A stretch of DNA of 64,000 bases from Pseudomonas brassicacearum subsp. brassicacearum (GTDB lineage Bacteria > Pseudomonadota > Gammaproteobacteria > Pseudomonadales > Pseudomonadaceae): contig NZ_VZPJ01000007.1 of NCBI RefSeq assembly GCF_008801605.1, forward strand, positions 247,576-311,575. The letters are read 5' to 3'. Each line of letters starts with the position of its first letter. The stretch's first letter is position 1. This document shows positions 16,792-25,658 of this stretch, in pieces. The notes under the pieces are model-generated. The model ran no database searches. It had not been told where the DNA came from and was given only the letters and a program-made list of their open reading frames with translations. A program made the translations under genes and the position numbers.

Positions 16792-18342
16792 TTAACTGCC
16801 ATTAAGGTCGGTCAAGGTCTCAATGAACGCCTGCCCGCTAATCGGTCGACCAAATAGATAACCCTGTAGAAAGTTCACCCCATGGGCGCTCAGGTAGTCG
16901 CTTTGCTCGACGGTTTCGACGCCCTCGGCCACCATGTCCAGGCCCAGCTTGCCCGACAGTTCGATGATGCTGTCGAGCAGGTGCCGTGACAGCGTATCGG
17001 CACCGATCATCGCGACAAAACTCTGGTCGATCTTCAAGAAATCCACGTTGAACTGGCGCAAGTACGCCAGGCTGGAATGACCCGTGCCGAAATCGTCGAG
17101 GGCAATCTTGACGCCCAGTTCCCGCAGCTGGTCGAACAGTTGCCGGGTAACGGGCGTAGGTTCGATCAGTTCGCGCTCGGTCAACTCCAGCACCAGGGCA
17201 ATCGCACCCGGCGCGAAGGCGGCGAGAAATTCGCGACAATCGTCCACCAGCGCCAGATCCTGGCAGTGGCGGGCGGTGATGTTGATGCCGACATGAAACG
17301 GTGCTTCGAGTTGAGGCGCCAGCGGTGCCAGCAGGTGCATGGTCTGCTGCATCAGCGCCCGGGTCATCGGTACGATCAGGCCGCTGTGTTCGGCGAACGG
17401 GATGAACAGGTCCGGGCGAACGAGGCCTTCCTTGGGGTGATTCCAGCGCATCAGCACTTCGACGCCGGCCCAGCGTTTGCTGTCGCTGTGCACGACCGGT
17501 TGCAGATAGGGCACGAACTCGCCGGCTTCCAGGGCCCGTTGCAGTTCACGACTGGGCGAGGAGGCGCGTTTTTGCAGCCAGTGCCCGAGGGTCCCGGCCA
17601 CGACGCCGAAGAAGATCAGCAAGCTGAACAGCGGCGGATATTCCCTGGCCATGTAGCGCCAGGTTTCACCCTCATCGAAGCCGGCTTCTACGTTGAAGGC
17701 GTAGCGCGATGAACCCAGCTCGCTTTGGGCGACCGGCAGCCCGGGTATGGGCGCCGGTCGGACCTTGCCGTCCGCCGCCAGCCAGTTCGGCCCGACTTGC
17801 AGCCGTAGCCGGGTCTGGCGGCCGATCAAGCGCAAGACGTTCGTCAGGTGGTACCCGTCAAGCGTGGCCAAGGCGCCTTGATGGCCCTCGTTGATCCGGT
17901 AAATCAGTAGCGCGGTATCCGGCGTGACCGGGTTGCCGTCCATGAGCCACAAGGTGCCTTGATGGTAGTCGCTCGGGTTGACGCGTTCCTCGAATGCACC
18001 GAACAGCGAGCTGCAATACAGGTTGTTGTCCCAGATAAGGTTGGTCGAACGGACAAAGGGCCGGCGCGTCACTTGTTCGCGTAATGCCAGCTTCACCGCT
18101 TCGCAGGGCTGGCCGGCCAGGGGTAATAGTTCATGGGCCGCCAAGGCCGTGTTGTCGAGCATCAGCTCGATCTGCCTGACCAGTTCCTCGGCGGTCTGCC
18201 GGGTCTGTTGCGCCAGCGTCCGTTCGGCCTGCATGTACAAAATGGCCAGCCCTGACAGCATCGGTACCAGGCCGCAAAGCAGGGTGACGAGATAGCGACG
18301 GGGCCGGGTATGCGAGCGCGTAGCGGTCAAGGGCATCGGCAC
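16792..18342 (-). CDS. CSS-motif periplasmic sensor with EAL phosphodiesterase domain
   Basis: 516 residues. Membrane segment 1 (about 17-36) is followed by a periplasmic CSS domain (CSSLFG). Membrane segment 2 (about 235-258) precedes a cytoplasmic EAL domain. EAL motifs are present as GVEVLMRWNHP (E-V-L variant), NITARHC, ELTERELIE, LDDFGTGHSSLAYL, LKIDQSFV and VAEGVET, so c-di-GMP hydrolysis is expected. In the family, CSS cysteines respond to periplasmic redox state through DSB enzymes. Transcribed alone. A second ATG two codons in is an alternative start. Confidence 0.92.
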   Translation of the reverse strand: MPMPLTATRSHTRPRRYLVTLLCGLVPMLSGLAILYMQAERTLAQQTRQTAEELVRQIELMLDNTALAAHELLPLAGQPCEAVKLALREQVTRRPFVRSTNLIWDNNLYCSSLFGAFEERVNPSDYHQGTLWLMDGNPVTPDTALLIYRINEGHQGALATLDGYHLTNVLRLIGRQTRLRLQVGPNWLAADGKVRPAPIPGLPVAQSELGSSRYAFNVEAGFDEGETWRYMAREYPPLFSLLIFFGVVAGTLGHWLQKRASSPSRELQRALEAGEFVPYLQPVVHSDSKRWAGVEVLMRWNHPKEGLVRPDLFIPFAEHSGLIVPMTRALMQQTMHLLAPLAPQLEAPFHVGINITARHCQDLALVDDCREFLAAFAPGAIALVLELTERELIEPTPVTRQLFDQLRELGVKIALDDFGTGHSSLAYLRQFNVDFLKIDQSFVAMIGADTLSRHLLDSIIELSGKLGLDMVAEGVETVEQSDYLSAHGVNFLQGYLFGRPISGQAFIETLTDLNGS

Positions 18343-18428
18343 AACCTGAGAAGAAAAGGGATGAGGGGGAATCGTCGGATGCCGACCATGATAGATGGCT
18401 TGCCGGGTGCTTGCTGACCACAGGGTGA

Positions 18429-18558
18429 CTGTGGGAGCGAGGTCTGTGGGAGCAAGGCTTGCCCGCGATGAACGATCATTCGGTCCACCTGGAGAGCCGA
18501 GGTGCCTTCATCGCGAGCAAGCTTTGCTCCCACAGGTTCAGTGCCAGGCTCCCACAGG
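18429..18558. repeat. Compound REP cluster with nested fragments
   Basis: A short TGTGGGAGCGAGG fragment is interrupted by a complete REP doublet (GTGGGAGCAAGGCTTGCCCGCGATGA ... CATCGCGAGCAAGC). A further truncated copy (GGCTCCCACAGG) follows. The order suggests insertion of one REP into another. Confidence 0.85.
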
Positions 18559-18571
18559 TTTGATGCCGGGC

Positions 18572-19435
18572 TCATGACTGCCGGGCCAGCTCGATAAACG
18601 CCAGGGTGGCGGGCGAGGCCTGGCGGCTGTCCAGGACTGCCAGGCCAATCTGGCGCGGCACCCGCGGCGACAAGGGGCGCACGACGAAGCCCAGGCTTTC
18701 GCCCTCCGGCAACGAACCTTCGGACACCACGCTCACCGCCTCACCGCGCCTGACGATATCCAGGGTGCTGAGCAGTTGCGAACACCGAAAACGCACATTC
18801 GGGGTCAGCCGGGCGGCATTGAACAGGCGCGAAACCAGCTCCGATGATCCGGCCTCGGTGTGCACGAAGGGGTCGTTGCACAGGTCCTTGAGGCTCAGGC
18901 TGGCCCGGGCGGCGAGGGGATGGTTAGTGGGCAGCAGGGCGACCATCTGATCTTCCATCAGCATGAACGTATCGAAACGCTCCTCGGGCAACACCACGAA
19001 GCCGACGTCGATCCGCCGTTCGTCCAGCCACTGGAGGACCTGCCTGTCGGGTCCTTCGTCGATGTGCACTTCGATGCCCGGGTGCAAGTCTCGATAGCGC
19101 TGCAGGATACCGGGCAACAGTTTCATCGATGACGTGGGCCCGAACGAGCCGATGCGCAAGGTGCCTCGGCGCATGCCCCGGGCATCGGCGGCTTCCTGGC
19201 GCAAGGTGTTGGCCAGCCCGAGCATGGCCCGGGCCCGCAGAAGCAATTGCTGACCAATGTCGCTGAGTTCCACCTGGGACTGATGACGCCTGAGCAATTC
19301 AACGCCCAATTCTTGTTCCAGGGATTTGATGGCGTGGGATACCGCTGACTGGCCGATGCCCAGGCGCGTTGCCGCCGCCGTGAACCCCCGCAGCTCGGCG
19401 ACCAGGGAGAAGATTTCGAGTTGGGTGAGGGTCAT
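18572..19435 (-). CDS. LysR-family transcriptional regulator
   Basis: 287 residues. The N-terminal winged HTH (LAELRGFTAAATRLGIGQSA, VSHAIKSLEQELGVELLRR) is followed by a LysR substrate-binding domain with GTLRIGSFGPTSSMKLLPGI. It resembles CynR/CysL-like regulators, but the effector cannot be inferred. It is transcribed divergently from the DMT exporter gene at 19619 (183-bp shared region), so control of that gene is the natural inference. Confidence 0.9.
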   Translation of the reverse strand: MTLTQLEIFSLVAELRGFTAAATRLGIGQSAVSHAIKSLEQELGVELLRRHQSQVELSDIGQQLLLRARAMLGLANTLRQEAADARGMRRGTLRIGSFGPTSSMKLLPGILQRYRDLHPGIEVHIDEGPDRQVLQWLDERRIDVGFVVLPEERFDTFMLMEDQMVALLPTNHPLAARASLSLKDLCNDPFVHTEAGSSELVSRLFNAARLTPNVRFRCSQLLSTLDIVRRGEAVSVVSEGSLPEGESLGFVVRPLSPRVPRQIGLAVLDSRQASPATLAFIELARQS

Positions 19436-19535
19436 GAGGAATTGCTCATTTTACGATGACAAGGCATGAGCCAAATAATGAGGTATCTGACTTGAATCAG
19501 GAAGCTGCACAACACCTTTTGGCAAGGTTCCACCC

Positions 19536-19560
19536 TGTGGGAGCAAGCTTTGCTCCCACA
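19536..19560. repeat. Collapsed REP: perfect 25-bp palindrome
   Basis: TGTGGGAGCAAG joins directly to its own inverse CTTTGCTCCCACA, a REP doublet whose linker and inner halves are missing. It lies in the LysR/DMT divergent promoter region. Confidence 0.85.
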
Positions 19561-19618
19561 ATTAACCACCCTCGCCACAGGTTCTGCGTTGTTCTCATTA
19601 GCGTGCGGTGGTGAAACC

Positions 19619-20563
19619 ATGAAAACTCTCGAACAAACCCTCCCAGCCTCGTCGGACCTGCCGGTCTACTTGAAGCTCGCCATGGTCACCATGATCTGGG
19701 GCGGGACCTTCGTGGCCGGCCGGATCCTTGCCGATGCCTTGGCGCCGATGTTTGCCGCCAGCCTGCGTTTCCTGCTGGCGAGTCTCGCGCTGCTGTCGTT
19801 TCTCGCCCTGGCCGGGATCCCGCTGGCCAGGCCCAGTGTGAAACAGGGGCTGCAATTGGCCGCGCTGGGGTTCTTTGGCATCTTTTTCTACAACCTGTGC
19901 TTCTTCTATGGCTTGCAGTACATCAATGCGTCGCGGGCCTCGCTGATCGTGGCCTTGAACCCGGCGGTGATCGGGCTGGCGTCCTGGTGGTTGTTCAAGG
20001 AGCGGCTGAGCCGGTTGAAAGTGGCGGGCATCGTGCTCTGCATCGGTGGGGCGGGATTGGTGATCGTCAGTCGTGATCCGTCCTTGTTGCAAGGCGCCGC
20101 GCAGGGCTGGATCGGCGATCTGCTGATTTTTGGCTGCGTGCTGGGCTGGGGTATCTATTCGCTGTTTTCGAAAAAACTCAATGACAGCCTCGGCCCCTTG
20201 CAGACCGTGACCTGGTCGATTCTGCTGGGCACGCTGATGTTGTGGCTGGCCTGCGCGGCGGCGGGCGAGATTCGTGTCGAAGCCCTGCGCGGCCTGGACG
20301 TTGAGCAATGGCTGAGCCTGTTGTACCTCGGCGTGCTGGGCTCGGCCCTGGCCTATATCGCCTGGTATGACGGCATTCGTCGGATCGGTGCGACCCGTTC
20401 CGGGGTGTTCATCGCGCTCAATCCGTTGACGGCGGTGCTGCTGGGGGCGCTGCTGCTGGACGAACGGCTCACGGCCTTGATGTGTGTCGGCGGGGGCGTG
20501 ATCCTGGTGGGCATTTTCCTGTGCAACAAACCCCTTGCGCGGTCGAAGGAAAAGGCGATTTGA
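19619..20563 (+). CDS. DMT superfamily (EamA) transporter
   Basis: 314 residues with ten predicted membrane helices arranged as two EamA repeats (YLKLAMVTMIWGGTFVAGRI at the N terminus and WSILLGTLMLWLACAAAGEI in the second half). Such proteins usually export amino acids or metabolites. The divergent LysR regulator probably controls it. ATG at 19619 is chosen because it starts the canonical N terminus; the longer frame upstream runs into REP sequence. Substrate unknown. Confidence 0.88.
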   Translation: MKTLEQTLPASSDLPVYLKLAMVTMIWGGTFVAGRILADALAPMFAASLRFLLASLALLSFLALAGIPLARPSVKQGLQLAALGFFGIFFYNLCFFYGLQYINASRASLIVALNPAVIGLASWWLFKERLSRLKVAGIVLCIGGAGLVIVSRDPSLLQGAAQGWIGDLLIFGCVLGWGIYSLFSKKLNDSLGPLQTVTWSILLGTLMLWLACAAAGEIRVEALRGLDVEQWLSLLYLGVLGSALAYIAWYDGIRRIGATRSGVFIALNPLTAVLLGALLLDERLTALMCVGGGVILVGIFLCNKPLARSKEKAI

Positions 20564-20670
20564 TACAGAAGGCGGACAAACCTGGTTACGCTGTGTAGAA
20601 TCGAGTTACGCATATAAGAATAACGTCTTCTGGCAGCAGAAGCCTCGCCCGCAAGAGCCTTGGGTCGACA

Positions 20671-20775
20671 ATGAAGATACTTGGGTTTCAACTGATCTAT
20701 GGCGATTTCCTCGCCCGCAGCGTTCGTGGCATTTCCTGCGCGCCGCCCCGTGTCCTCAGCATCGCCAGCAACTAA
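20671..20775 (+). CDS. Possible 34-residue leader ORF upstream of hppD
   Basis: ATGAAGATACTTGGG opens a frame translated MKILGFQLIYGDFLARSVRG then ISCAPPRVLSIASN and a TAA stop, ending 38 bp before the hppD start. Codon use is GC-rich at third positions. There is no clear ribosome site, so translation is uncertain. The rest of the 250-bp gap holds the presumed hppD promoter, not resolved here. Confidence 0.3.
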   Translation: MKILGFQLIYGDFLARSVRGISCAPPRVLSIASN

Positions 20776-20813
20776 CGTTTTTTGTTAATTGACCCGACTG
20801 ATGAGGCGCCGAC

Positions 20814-21890
20814 ATGGCAGATCTATACGAAAACCCCATGGGCCTGATGGGCTTTGAATTCATCGAATTCGCATCCCCGACCCCCAACACCCTGGAGCCG
20901 ATCTTCGAGATCATGGGTTTCACCAAAGTGGCCACCCACCGCTCCAAGGACGTGCACCTGTATCGCCAGGGCGCGATCAACCTGATCCTCAACAACGAAC
21001 CCCACAGCGTGGCGTCGTACTTTGCCGCCGAGCACGGTCCGTCGGTGTGCGGCATGGCGTTCCGGGTCAAGGATTCGCAAAAGGCCTACAAGCGTGCCCT
21101 GGAACTCGGCGCCCAGCCGATCCACATCGAGACCGGCCCGATGGAGCTGAACCTGCCAGCGATCAAAGGCATCGGCGGTGCGCCGCTGTACCTGATCGAC
21201 CGTTTTGGCGAAGGCAGCTCGATCTATGACATTGACTTCGTGTTCATCGAGGGCGTTGACCGCAACCCGGTGGGCGCGGGCCTGAAAATCATCGACCACC
21301 TGACCCACAACGTCTATCGCGGACGCATGGCCTACTGGGCCGGCTTCTACGAGAAGCTGTTCAACTTCCGCGAGATCCGCTACTTCGACATCAAGGGCGA
21401 ATACACCGGCCTGACCTCCAAGGCCATGACCGCCCCGGATGGCATGATCCGTATCCCGTTGAACGAAGAATCGTCCAAGGGCGCCGGGCAGATCGAAGAG
21501 TTCCTGATGCAGTTCAACGGCGAAGGCATCCAGCACGTGGCCTTCCTCACCGATGACCTGGTCAAGACCTGGGATCACCTGAAAAGCATCGGCATGCGCT
21601 TCATGACCGCGCCGCCGGACACCTATTACGAAATGCTCGAAGGCCGCCTGCCGAACCACGGCGAACCGGTGGATGAACTGCAATCGCGGGGCATTCTGCT
21701 GGACGGTGCTTCCGAGCAGGGCGACAAGCGCCTGCTGCTGCAGATCTTTTCGGAAACCCTGATGGGGCCGGTGTTCTTCGAATTCATCCAGCGCAAGGGC
21801 GACGATGGTTTCGGCGAAGGCAACTTCAAGGCGCTGTTCGAATCCATCGAGCGCGACCAGGTGCGTCGAGGTGTGCTGGCGACCGAGTAA
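20814..21890 (+). CDS. hppD: 4-hydroxyphenylpyruvate dioxygenase
   Basis: 358 residues, the Pseudomonas length. It converts 4-hydroxyphenylpyruvate to homogentisate in tyrosine catabolism. Iron ligands are visible in DHLTHNVYRG, IQHVAFLTDDL and VFFEFIQRKG (His, His, Glu). The two-fold VOC domain structure is intact (first half from GFEFIEFASP). It is a single-gene transcript ending in a strong terminator. The next genes are not homogentisate genes, so the pathway is split across the genome. Confidence 0.96.
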   Translation: MADLYENPMGLMGFEFIEFASPTPNTLEPIFEIMGFTKVATHRSKDVHLYRQGAINLILNNEPHSVASYFAAEHGPSVCGMAFRVKDSQKAYKRALELGAQPIHIETGPMELNLPAIKGIGGAPLYLIDRFGEGSSIYDIDFVFIEGVDRNPVGAGLKIIDHLTHNVYRGRMAYWAGFYEKLFNFREIRYFDIKGEYTGLTSKAMTAPDGMIRIPLNEESSKGAGQIEEFLMQFNGEGIQHVAFLTDDLVKTWDHLKSIGMRFMTAPPDTYYEMLEGRLPNHGEPVDELQSRGILLDGASEQGDKRLLLQIFSETLMGPVFFEFIQRKGDDGFGEGNFKALFESIERDQVRRGVLATE

Positions 21891-21903
21891 GGCCTGAGCC
21901 ATG

Positions 21904-21941
21904 AAAAAGCCCGCCCGGCAGTGATGCCGGGCGGGCTTTTT
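21904..21941 (+). terminator. Intrinsic terminator of hppD
   Basis: Perfect 17-bp stem (AAAAAGCCCGCCCGGCA and complement) with a GTGA tetraloop and five T residues in the 3' arm. Confidence 0.96.
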
Positions 21942-21981
21942 ATTGCCCGACACAGTTCCAAATGTGGGAGCGGTGTAAGGC

Positions 21982-22890
21982 TCAGGCCCTGCGCTGCTGC
22001 CGCACCAAGTGCTTGAACCCTTCGAACACCAGCACCGCCACCGCCATCCAGATGGGGATGTAGGTCAGCCATTCACCGGCCTTGATGCTTTCGCCCAACA
22101 GCAGTGCAACGCCCAGCAGCAACACCGGCTCTACATAACTCAACAACCCGAACAGGCTGAACGGCAGCAACCGACTGGCGACGATGTAGGATACCAGCGC
22201 GCTGGCACTGATCACCCCGAGCACCGGGATCAGCAGCGACAGCCACGGGTATTGATCGAAAACGTCGAGGCCCTGTTCACCGCTTTGCACGAACCACAGC
22301 GCCACGGGCAGCATCAGGGTCATGTCCAGCCAGAGCCCACCCAGGTTGTCGGTCTTGATGCGTTTGCGCAGGATGAAATAGATCGGGTAGCCGATCACCA
22401 CCAGCAAGGTTGCCCAGGAAAAACCACCCACCTGGTACAACTCGTTGAACACGCCAAGGGTGGCGAAGAACACGGCGACTTTCTGCAGGTAGGAAAGGCG
22501 TTCGCCGTAGACGATGCGTCCGGTCAGCACCATCGACAGCGGCAACAGGAAGTACCCCAGCGACACGTCCAGGCTGTAGCCATTGAGCGGCGCCCACATG
22601 AACAGCCACAGTTGCGCGCCCATCAGTGCCGACGAGGCGATCGCCGCGATCAACAGCCGTGGCGTGGCGATCAGGCGTTGGATCAGCGCCGTGACCAGTT
22701 TCCACTCCCGGGTCACCAGCAGGAATGCGGTCATGCACGGCATCGTCAGCAGCATGCGCCAGCCGAAGATTTCCACGCCTGTCAGCGGTGAGAGCAGCGA
22801 GGTGTAGTAGTACATGACGGCGAACAGCGCGGAGGCCGAGACCGATAGAACGATGCCTTTGGACACGGTGATTCTCTTGAGGGCGATCAA
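21982..22890 (-). CDS. rarD: RarD-type EamA transporter
   Basis: 302 residues with ten membrane helices. The start ISKGIVLSVSASALFAVMYY, the EIFGWRMLLTMP segment and the later WLTYIPIWMAVAVLVFEG are typical of the RarD (chloramphenicol-sensitive) branch of EamA permeases. Real substrates are unknown. It is convergent with hppD. REP sequence sits between its 5' end and the aldo-keto reductase stop. The C terminus ends in a basic cluster (RQQRRA). Confidence 0.85.
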   Translation of the reverse strand: MIALKRITVSKGIVLSVSASALFAVMYYYTSLLSPLTGVEIFGWRMLLTMPCMTAFLLVTREWKLVTALIQRLIATPRLLIAAIASSALMGAQLWLFMWAPLNGYSLDVSLGYFLLPLSMVLTGRIVYGERLSYLQKVAVFFATLGVFNELYQVGGFSWATLLVVIGYPIYFILRKRIKTDNLGGLWLDMTLMLPVALWFVQSGEQGLDVFDQYPWLSLLIPVLGVISASALVSYIVASRLLPFSLFGLLSYVEPVLLLGVALLLGESIKAGEWLTYIPIWMAVAVLVFEGFKHLVRQQRRA

Positions 22891-22921
22891 TCAACACCCT
22901 GCCTGTGGCGAGGGTGTTGAT

Positions 22922-23041
22922 GGTGGGAGCAAGGCCTGTGGGAGCAAGGCTTGTGGGAGCAAGGCTTGCCCGCGATAGCCACGCCACGGTTTAACAGTGA
23001 ACCGCGTTATCGTTCATCGCGGGCAAGCCTTGCTCCCACAG
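22922..23041. repeat. Nested REP cluster overlapping the end of the aldo-keto reductase gene
   Basis: Three successive starts of GTGGGAGCAAGG (about 22922, 22936, 22947) precede a complete inverted pair ending CATCGCGGGCAAGCCTTGCTCCCACA. The right half of the pair, from 23007, lies inside the coding sequence of the neighbouring gene. Confidence 0.92.
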
Positions 23042-24041
23042 GCACTCGCCCCGGCACGAAATGGCTCACATCATTGAACCCCGGCGTCGAAGCATGCCCC
23101 GGCGTCACCAGCGAATCGATGAACGCTTCATCTTCTGCGCTGATCTTCACCGATTGCGCCTTGGTGTACGAATCCCACTGCTCCTCGGTGCGCGGCCCGA
23201 CGATGGCCGAGGTCACGGCGCTGTTGTTCAGCACCCAGGCGATGGCGAACTCGACGATGCCCACGCCGCGGCCCTGGGTGTATTGCAGGATCTGCTGGGC
23301 AATGCGCAGGGACTCGACCCGCCATTCGGTTTCCAGGATGCGTTTGTCCTGGCGTCCGGCACGGCTGTTGGCGTCCGGCGCCACGTCCGGCGCGTACTTG
23401 CCGCTGAGCACGCCTCGGGCCAGGGGGCTGAACGGCACCACGCCGAGGCCGTAGTTCTGTGCCGCGGTGATCTGCTCGGTTTCCGCCTGGCGGTTGACGA
23501 TGTTGTACAGCGGTTGGCTGATCACCGGCCGGTCGATGCCCAGGCTGTCGGCGATGCGGATCACCTCGGCGATGCGCCAGCCACGGTAGTTCGACAGGCC
23601 CCAGTAGCGGATCTTGCCTTGGCGAATCAAGTCGCCGATGGCCGACACGGTGACGTGCAACGGCGTGTTGTGGTCTTCGCGGTGCAGGTAATAGATGTCC
23701 AGGTAATCGGTGCCCAGGCGCGTCAGGCTCGCTTCGATGCCATTGAAGATGTGCTTGCGGCTCAGACCGCTGCGGTTGGGCATGCCGTCCGGCGGGCCGA
23801 AGCCGACCTTGGTGGCCAGCACCCATTCCTGGCGGTGACGGGCGATTGCCTCGCCGACGATTTCCTCGGAACGGCCGTTGGTGTAGACGTCCGCGGTATC
23901 GATGAAATTGATGCCCTGGTCCCAGGCCTTGTCGATGATCCGCAGCGAATCCTCGGTGCTGGTCTGTTCGCCGAACATCATCGTGCCCAGGGTCAGCGTC
24001 GAGACTTGCAACCCGGAATGGCCTAGCGTGCGGTAGCTCAT
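23007..24041 (-). CDS. Aldo/keto reductase with REP-encoded C-terminal tail
   Basis: 344 residues. The catalytic tetrad is visible: Asp and Tyr in FIDTADVYTNGRSEE, Lys in VLATKVGFG and His in IYYLHRED. The NADPH-binding part includes VVPFSPLARGVLSGKYAPD. The sequence resembles YajO/Tas-type (AKR12/13-like) reductases. The last 11-12 residues (PVGARLARDER) are encoded by the left half of a REP element, so the ancestral stop has been lost or replaced. No functional partner is adjacent; substrate unknown. Confidence 0.9.
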   Translation of the reverse strand: MSYRTLGHSGLQVSTLTLGTMMFGEQTSTEDSLRIIDKAWDQGINFIDTADVYTNGRSEEIVGEAIARHRQEWVLATKVGFGPPDGMPNRSGLSRKHIFNGIEASLTRLGTDYLDIYYLHREDHNTPLHVTVSAIGDLIRQGKIRYWGLSNYRGWRIAEVIRIADSLGIDRPVISQPLYNIVNRQAETEQITAAQNYGLGVVPFSPLARGVLSGKYAPDVAPDANSRAGRQDKRILETEWRVESLRIAQQILQYTQGRGVGIVEFAIAWVLNNSAVTSAIVGPRTEEQWDSYTKAQSVKISAEDEAFIDSLVTPGHASTPGFNDVSHFVPGRVPVGARLARDER

Positions 24042-24162
24042 GACAAGATCCTTTTATCCATGGGGAAAGATTCAATCAAACCCCAGAACCACCGCACGGA
24101 TCAAACAGAATTCTCAAACACCCCAATCAACTGTGGAACTACCTCTGTGGGAAAAAAGGGTG

Positions 24163-25473
24163 TCAGGCCCTTAGGGTACGGGTCATGCGCAACGCCAGCA
24201 GGCTGCCGCAGACAATCACGCCCGCCAACAGGTACAGCGCCGCGTCGGTCGAGCCGGTGGCGTCCTTGACCCAACCCACCAGGTACGGGCTCAGGAATCC
24301 CGCCATCTGCCCCATGGAGTTGATCAACGCCAACCCACCGGCCGCCGCGCCCGCGCTGAGCAGGGCCGTGGGCACCGGCCAGAACATCGGCAGGCCGGTG
24401 AGGGCGCCCATGGTGGCGATGGACAGGCCGATGATGGCGATGGCCGGGGTGGTGGCGAAGTTGACGGCGATCAGCAGCCCGACGGCGCCCATCAGCATCG
24501 GCACGACAAGATGCCAGCGGCGCTCCTTGTGCAGGTCCGCCGAGCGGCCCACCAGCAACATGAACACGGCCGCCAACAGGTACGGGATTGCACTCAGCCA
24601 ACCGATCACCAGGTTATCGCCAAAACCCAGGCTCTTGATGATCGACGGCAGCCAGAAGTTGATCGCGTACACGCCGCTCTGGATGCAAAAGTACACCAGG
24701 CCGAAGGCCCAGATCGCCGGGTTCTTGAACACCGCCAACAGCGAGTCGGTGGCGGTCTTTGGTTTGTTGGCCAGGTCTTCGGCGTGGTCGGCGGTGAGCA
24801 CGTCGCGTTCCTGGTCGGTCAGCCATTTGGCGTTGGCGAAGGTGTCGCTGAGCAGGAAGAACGCCAGCGCCCCGAGGATCACCGTCGGAATGCCTTGCAG
24901 CAAAAACATCCACTGCCAACCCGCCAGGCCGCCCTGGCCGGCGGCGAAGTGGTTGAGGATCCACCCGGAAAACGGACTGCCCAGCAGGCCGGACACCGGG
25001 ATGGCCGACATGAACAACGCCATGATCCGGCCCCGTCGGAACGTCGGGAACCATTGCGAGAGATACAGCACCACGCCAGGGAAGAACCCGGCCTCGGCGG
25101 CGCCGGTGAACAGCCGCAAGGTATAGAACTCGGTGGGGGTAGTGACGAACAGCAGGCACGTCGACAAGGTGCCCCAGGTGATCATCATCAGCGCGATCCA
25201 GCGCCGTGGACCGAACTTGGTCAGGGCCAGGTTGCTTGGCACGCCGCACAGTACGTAGCCGATGAAGAAGATCCCGGCACCGAGGCCGTACACGGTTTCG
25301 CTGAATTTCAGGGCGTCGAGCATCTGCAACTTGGCGAAGCCAACGTTGACCCGGTCGAGGTAGTTGAACAGGTAGCAGATGAAAATGAAGGGGATCAAGC
25401 GCAGGGTGATGCGCTTGTAGACGGTATTTTTTTCGTCGGGGGTAGCCAGGAGGGCTATTGCGCTCTGGGACAT
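24163..25473 (-). CDS. MFS transporter, anion:cation symporter family
   Basis: 436 residues with 12 membrane helices. The start MSQSAIALLATPDEKNTVYK, the FNYLDRVNVGFAKLQML motif in helix 1 and GPRRWIALMMITWGTLSTCL are typical of the ACS family (phthalate, tartrate, glucarate and galactonate porters). It is divergent from the sugar-diacid regulator cdaR, so an aldarate or glycerate substrate is inferred. The start at 25473 is chosen because it begins the family N terminus; the frame runs 60 codons further upstream across the intergenic region. Confidence 0.9.
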   Translation of the reverse strand: MSQSAIALLATPDEKNTVYKRITLRLIPFIFICYLFNYLDRVNVGFAKLQMLDALKFSETVYGLGAGIFFIGYVLCGVPSNLALTKFGPRRWIALMMITWGTLSTCLLFVTTPTEFYTLRLFTGAAEAGFFPGVVLYLSQWFPTFRRGRIMALFMSAIPVSGLLGSPFSGWILNHFAAGQGGLAGWQWMFLLQGIPTVILGALAFFLLSDTFANAKWLTDQERDVLTADHAEDLANKPKTATDSLLAVFKNPAIWAFGLVYFCIQSGVYAINFWLPSIIKSLGFGDNLVIGWLSAIPYLLAAVFMLLVGRSADLHKERRWHLVVPMLMGAVGLLIAVNFATTPAIAIIGLSIATMGALTGLPMFWPVPTALLSAGAAAGGLALINSMGQMAGFLSPYLVGWVKDATGSTDAALYLLAGVIVCGSLLALRMTRTLRA

Positions 25474-25571
25474 GGCGGGTCTCTCATTATTATGATTTTT
25501 GCGAGCCAAGGGGTAACGTTGACCGCCCCTTGAGTCTCGGCCAGCCCAGGGGGCCGTGTCTTTGTGCCAGA

Positions 25572-25599
25572 GCACAGGGTTTGAATGCAGACCCTGTGC
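25572..25599. promoter_or_regulatory. Inverted repeat in the MFS/cdaR divergent promoter region
   Basis: Perfect 9-bp arms GCACAGGGT and ACCCTGTGC are separated by ten bases. The spacing is compatible with a dimeric regulator or an RNA hairpin in the cdaR leader. CdaR is the obvious candidate, by inference only. Confidence 0.5.
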
Positions 25600-25658
25600 G
25601 CCTGACCAAACCCATGCCTGGAAACAACAATTCACGCCGCTTGCAAGGAACACCGCCC

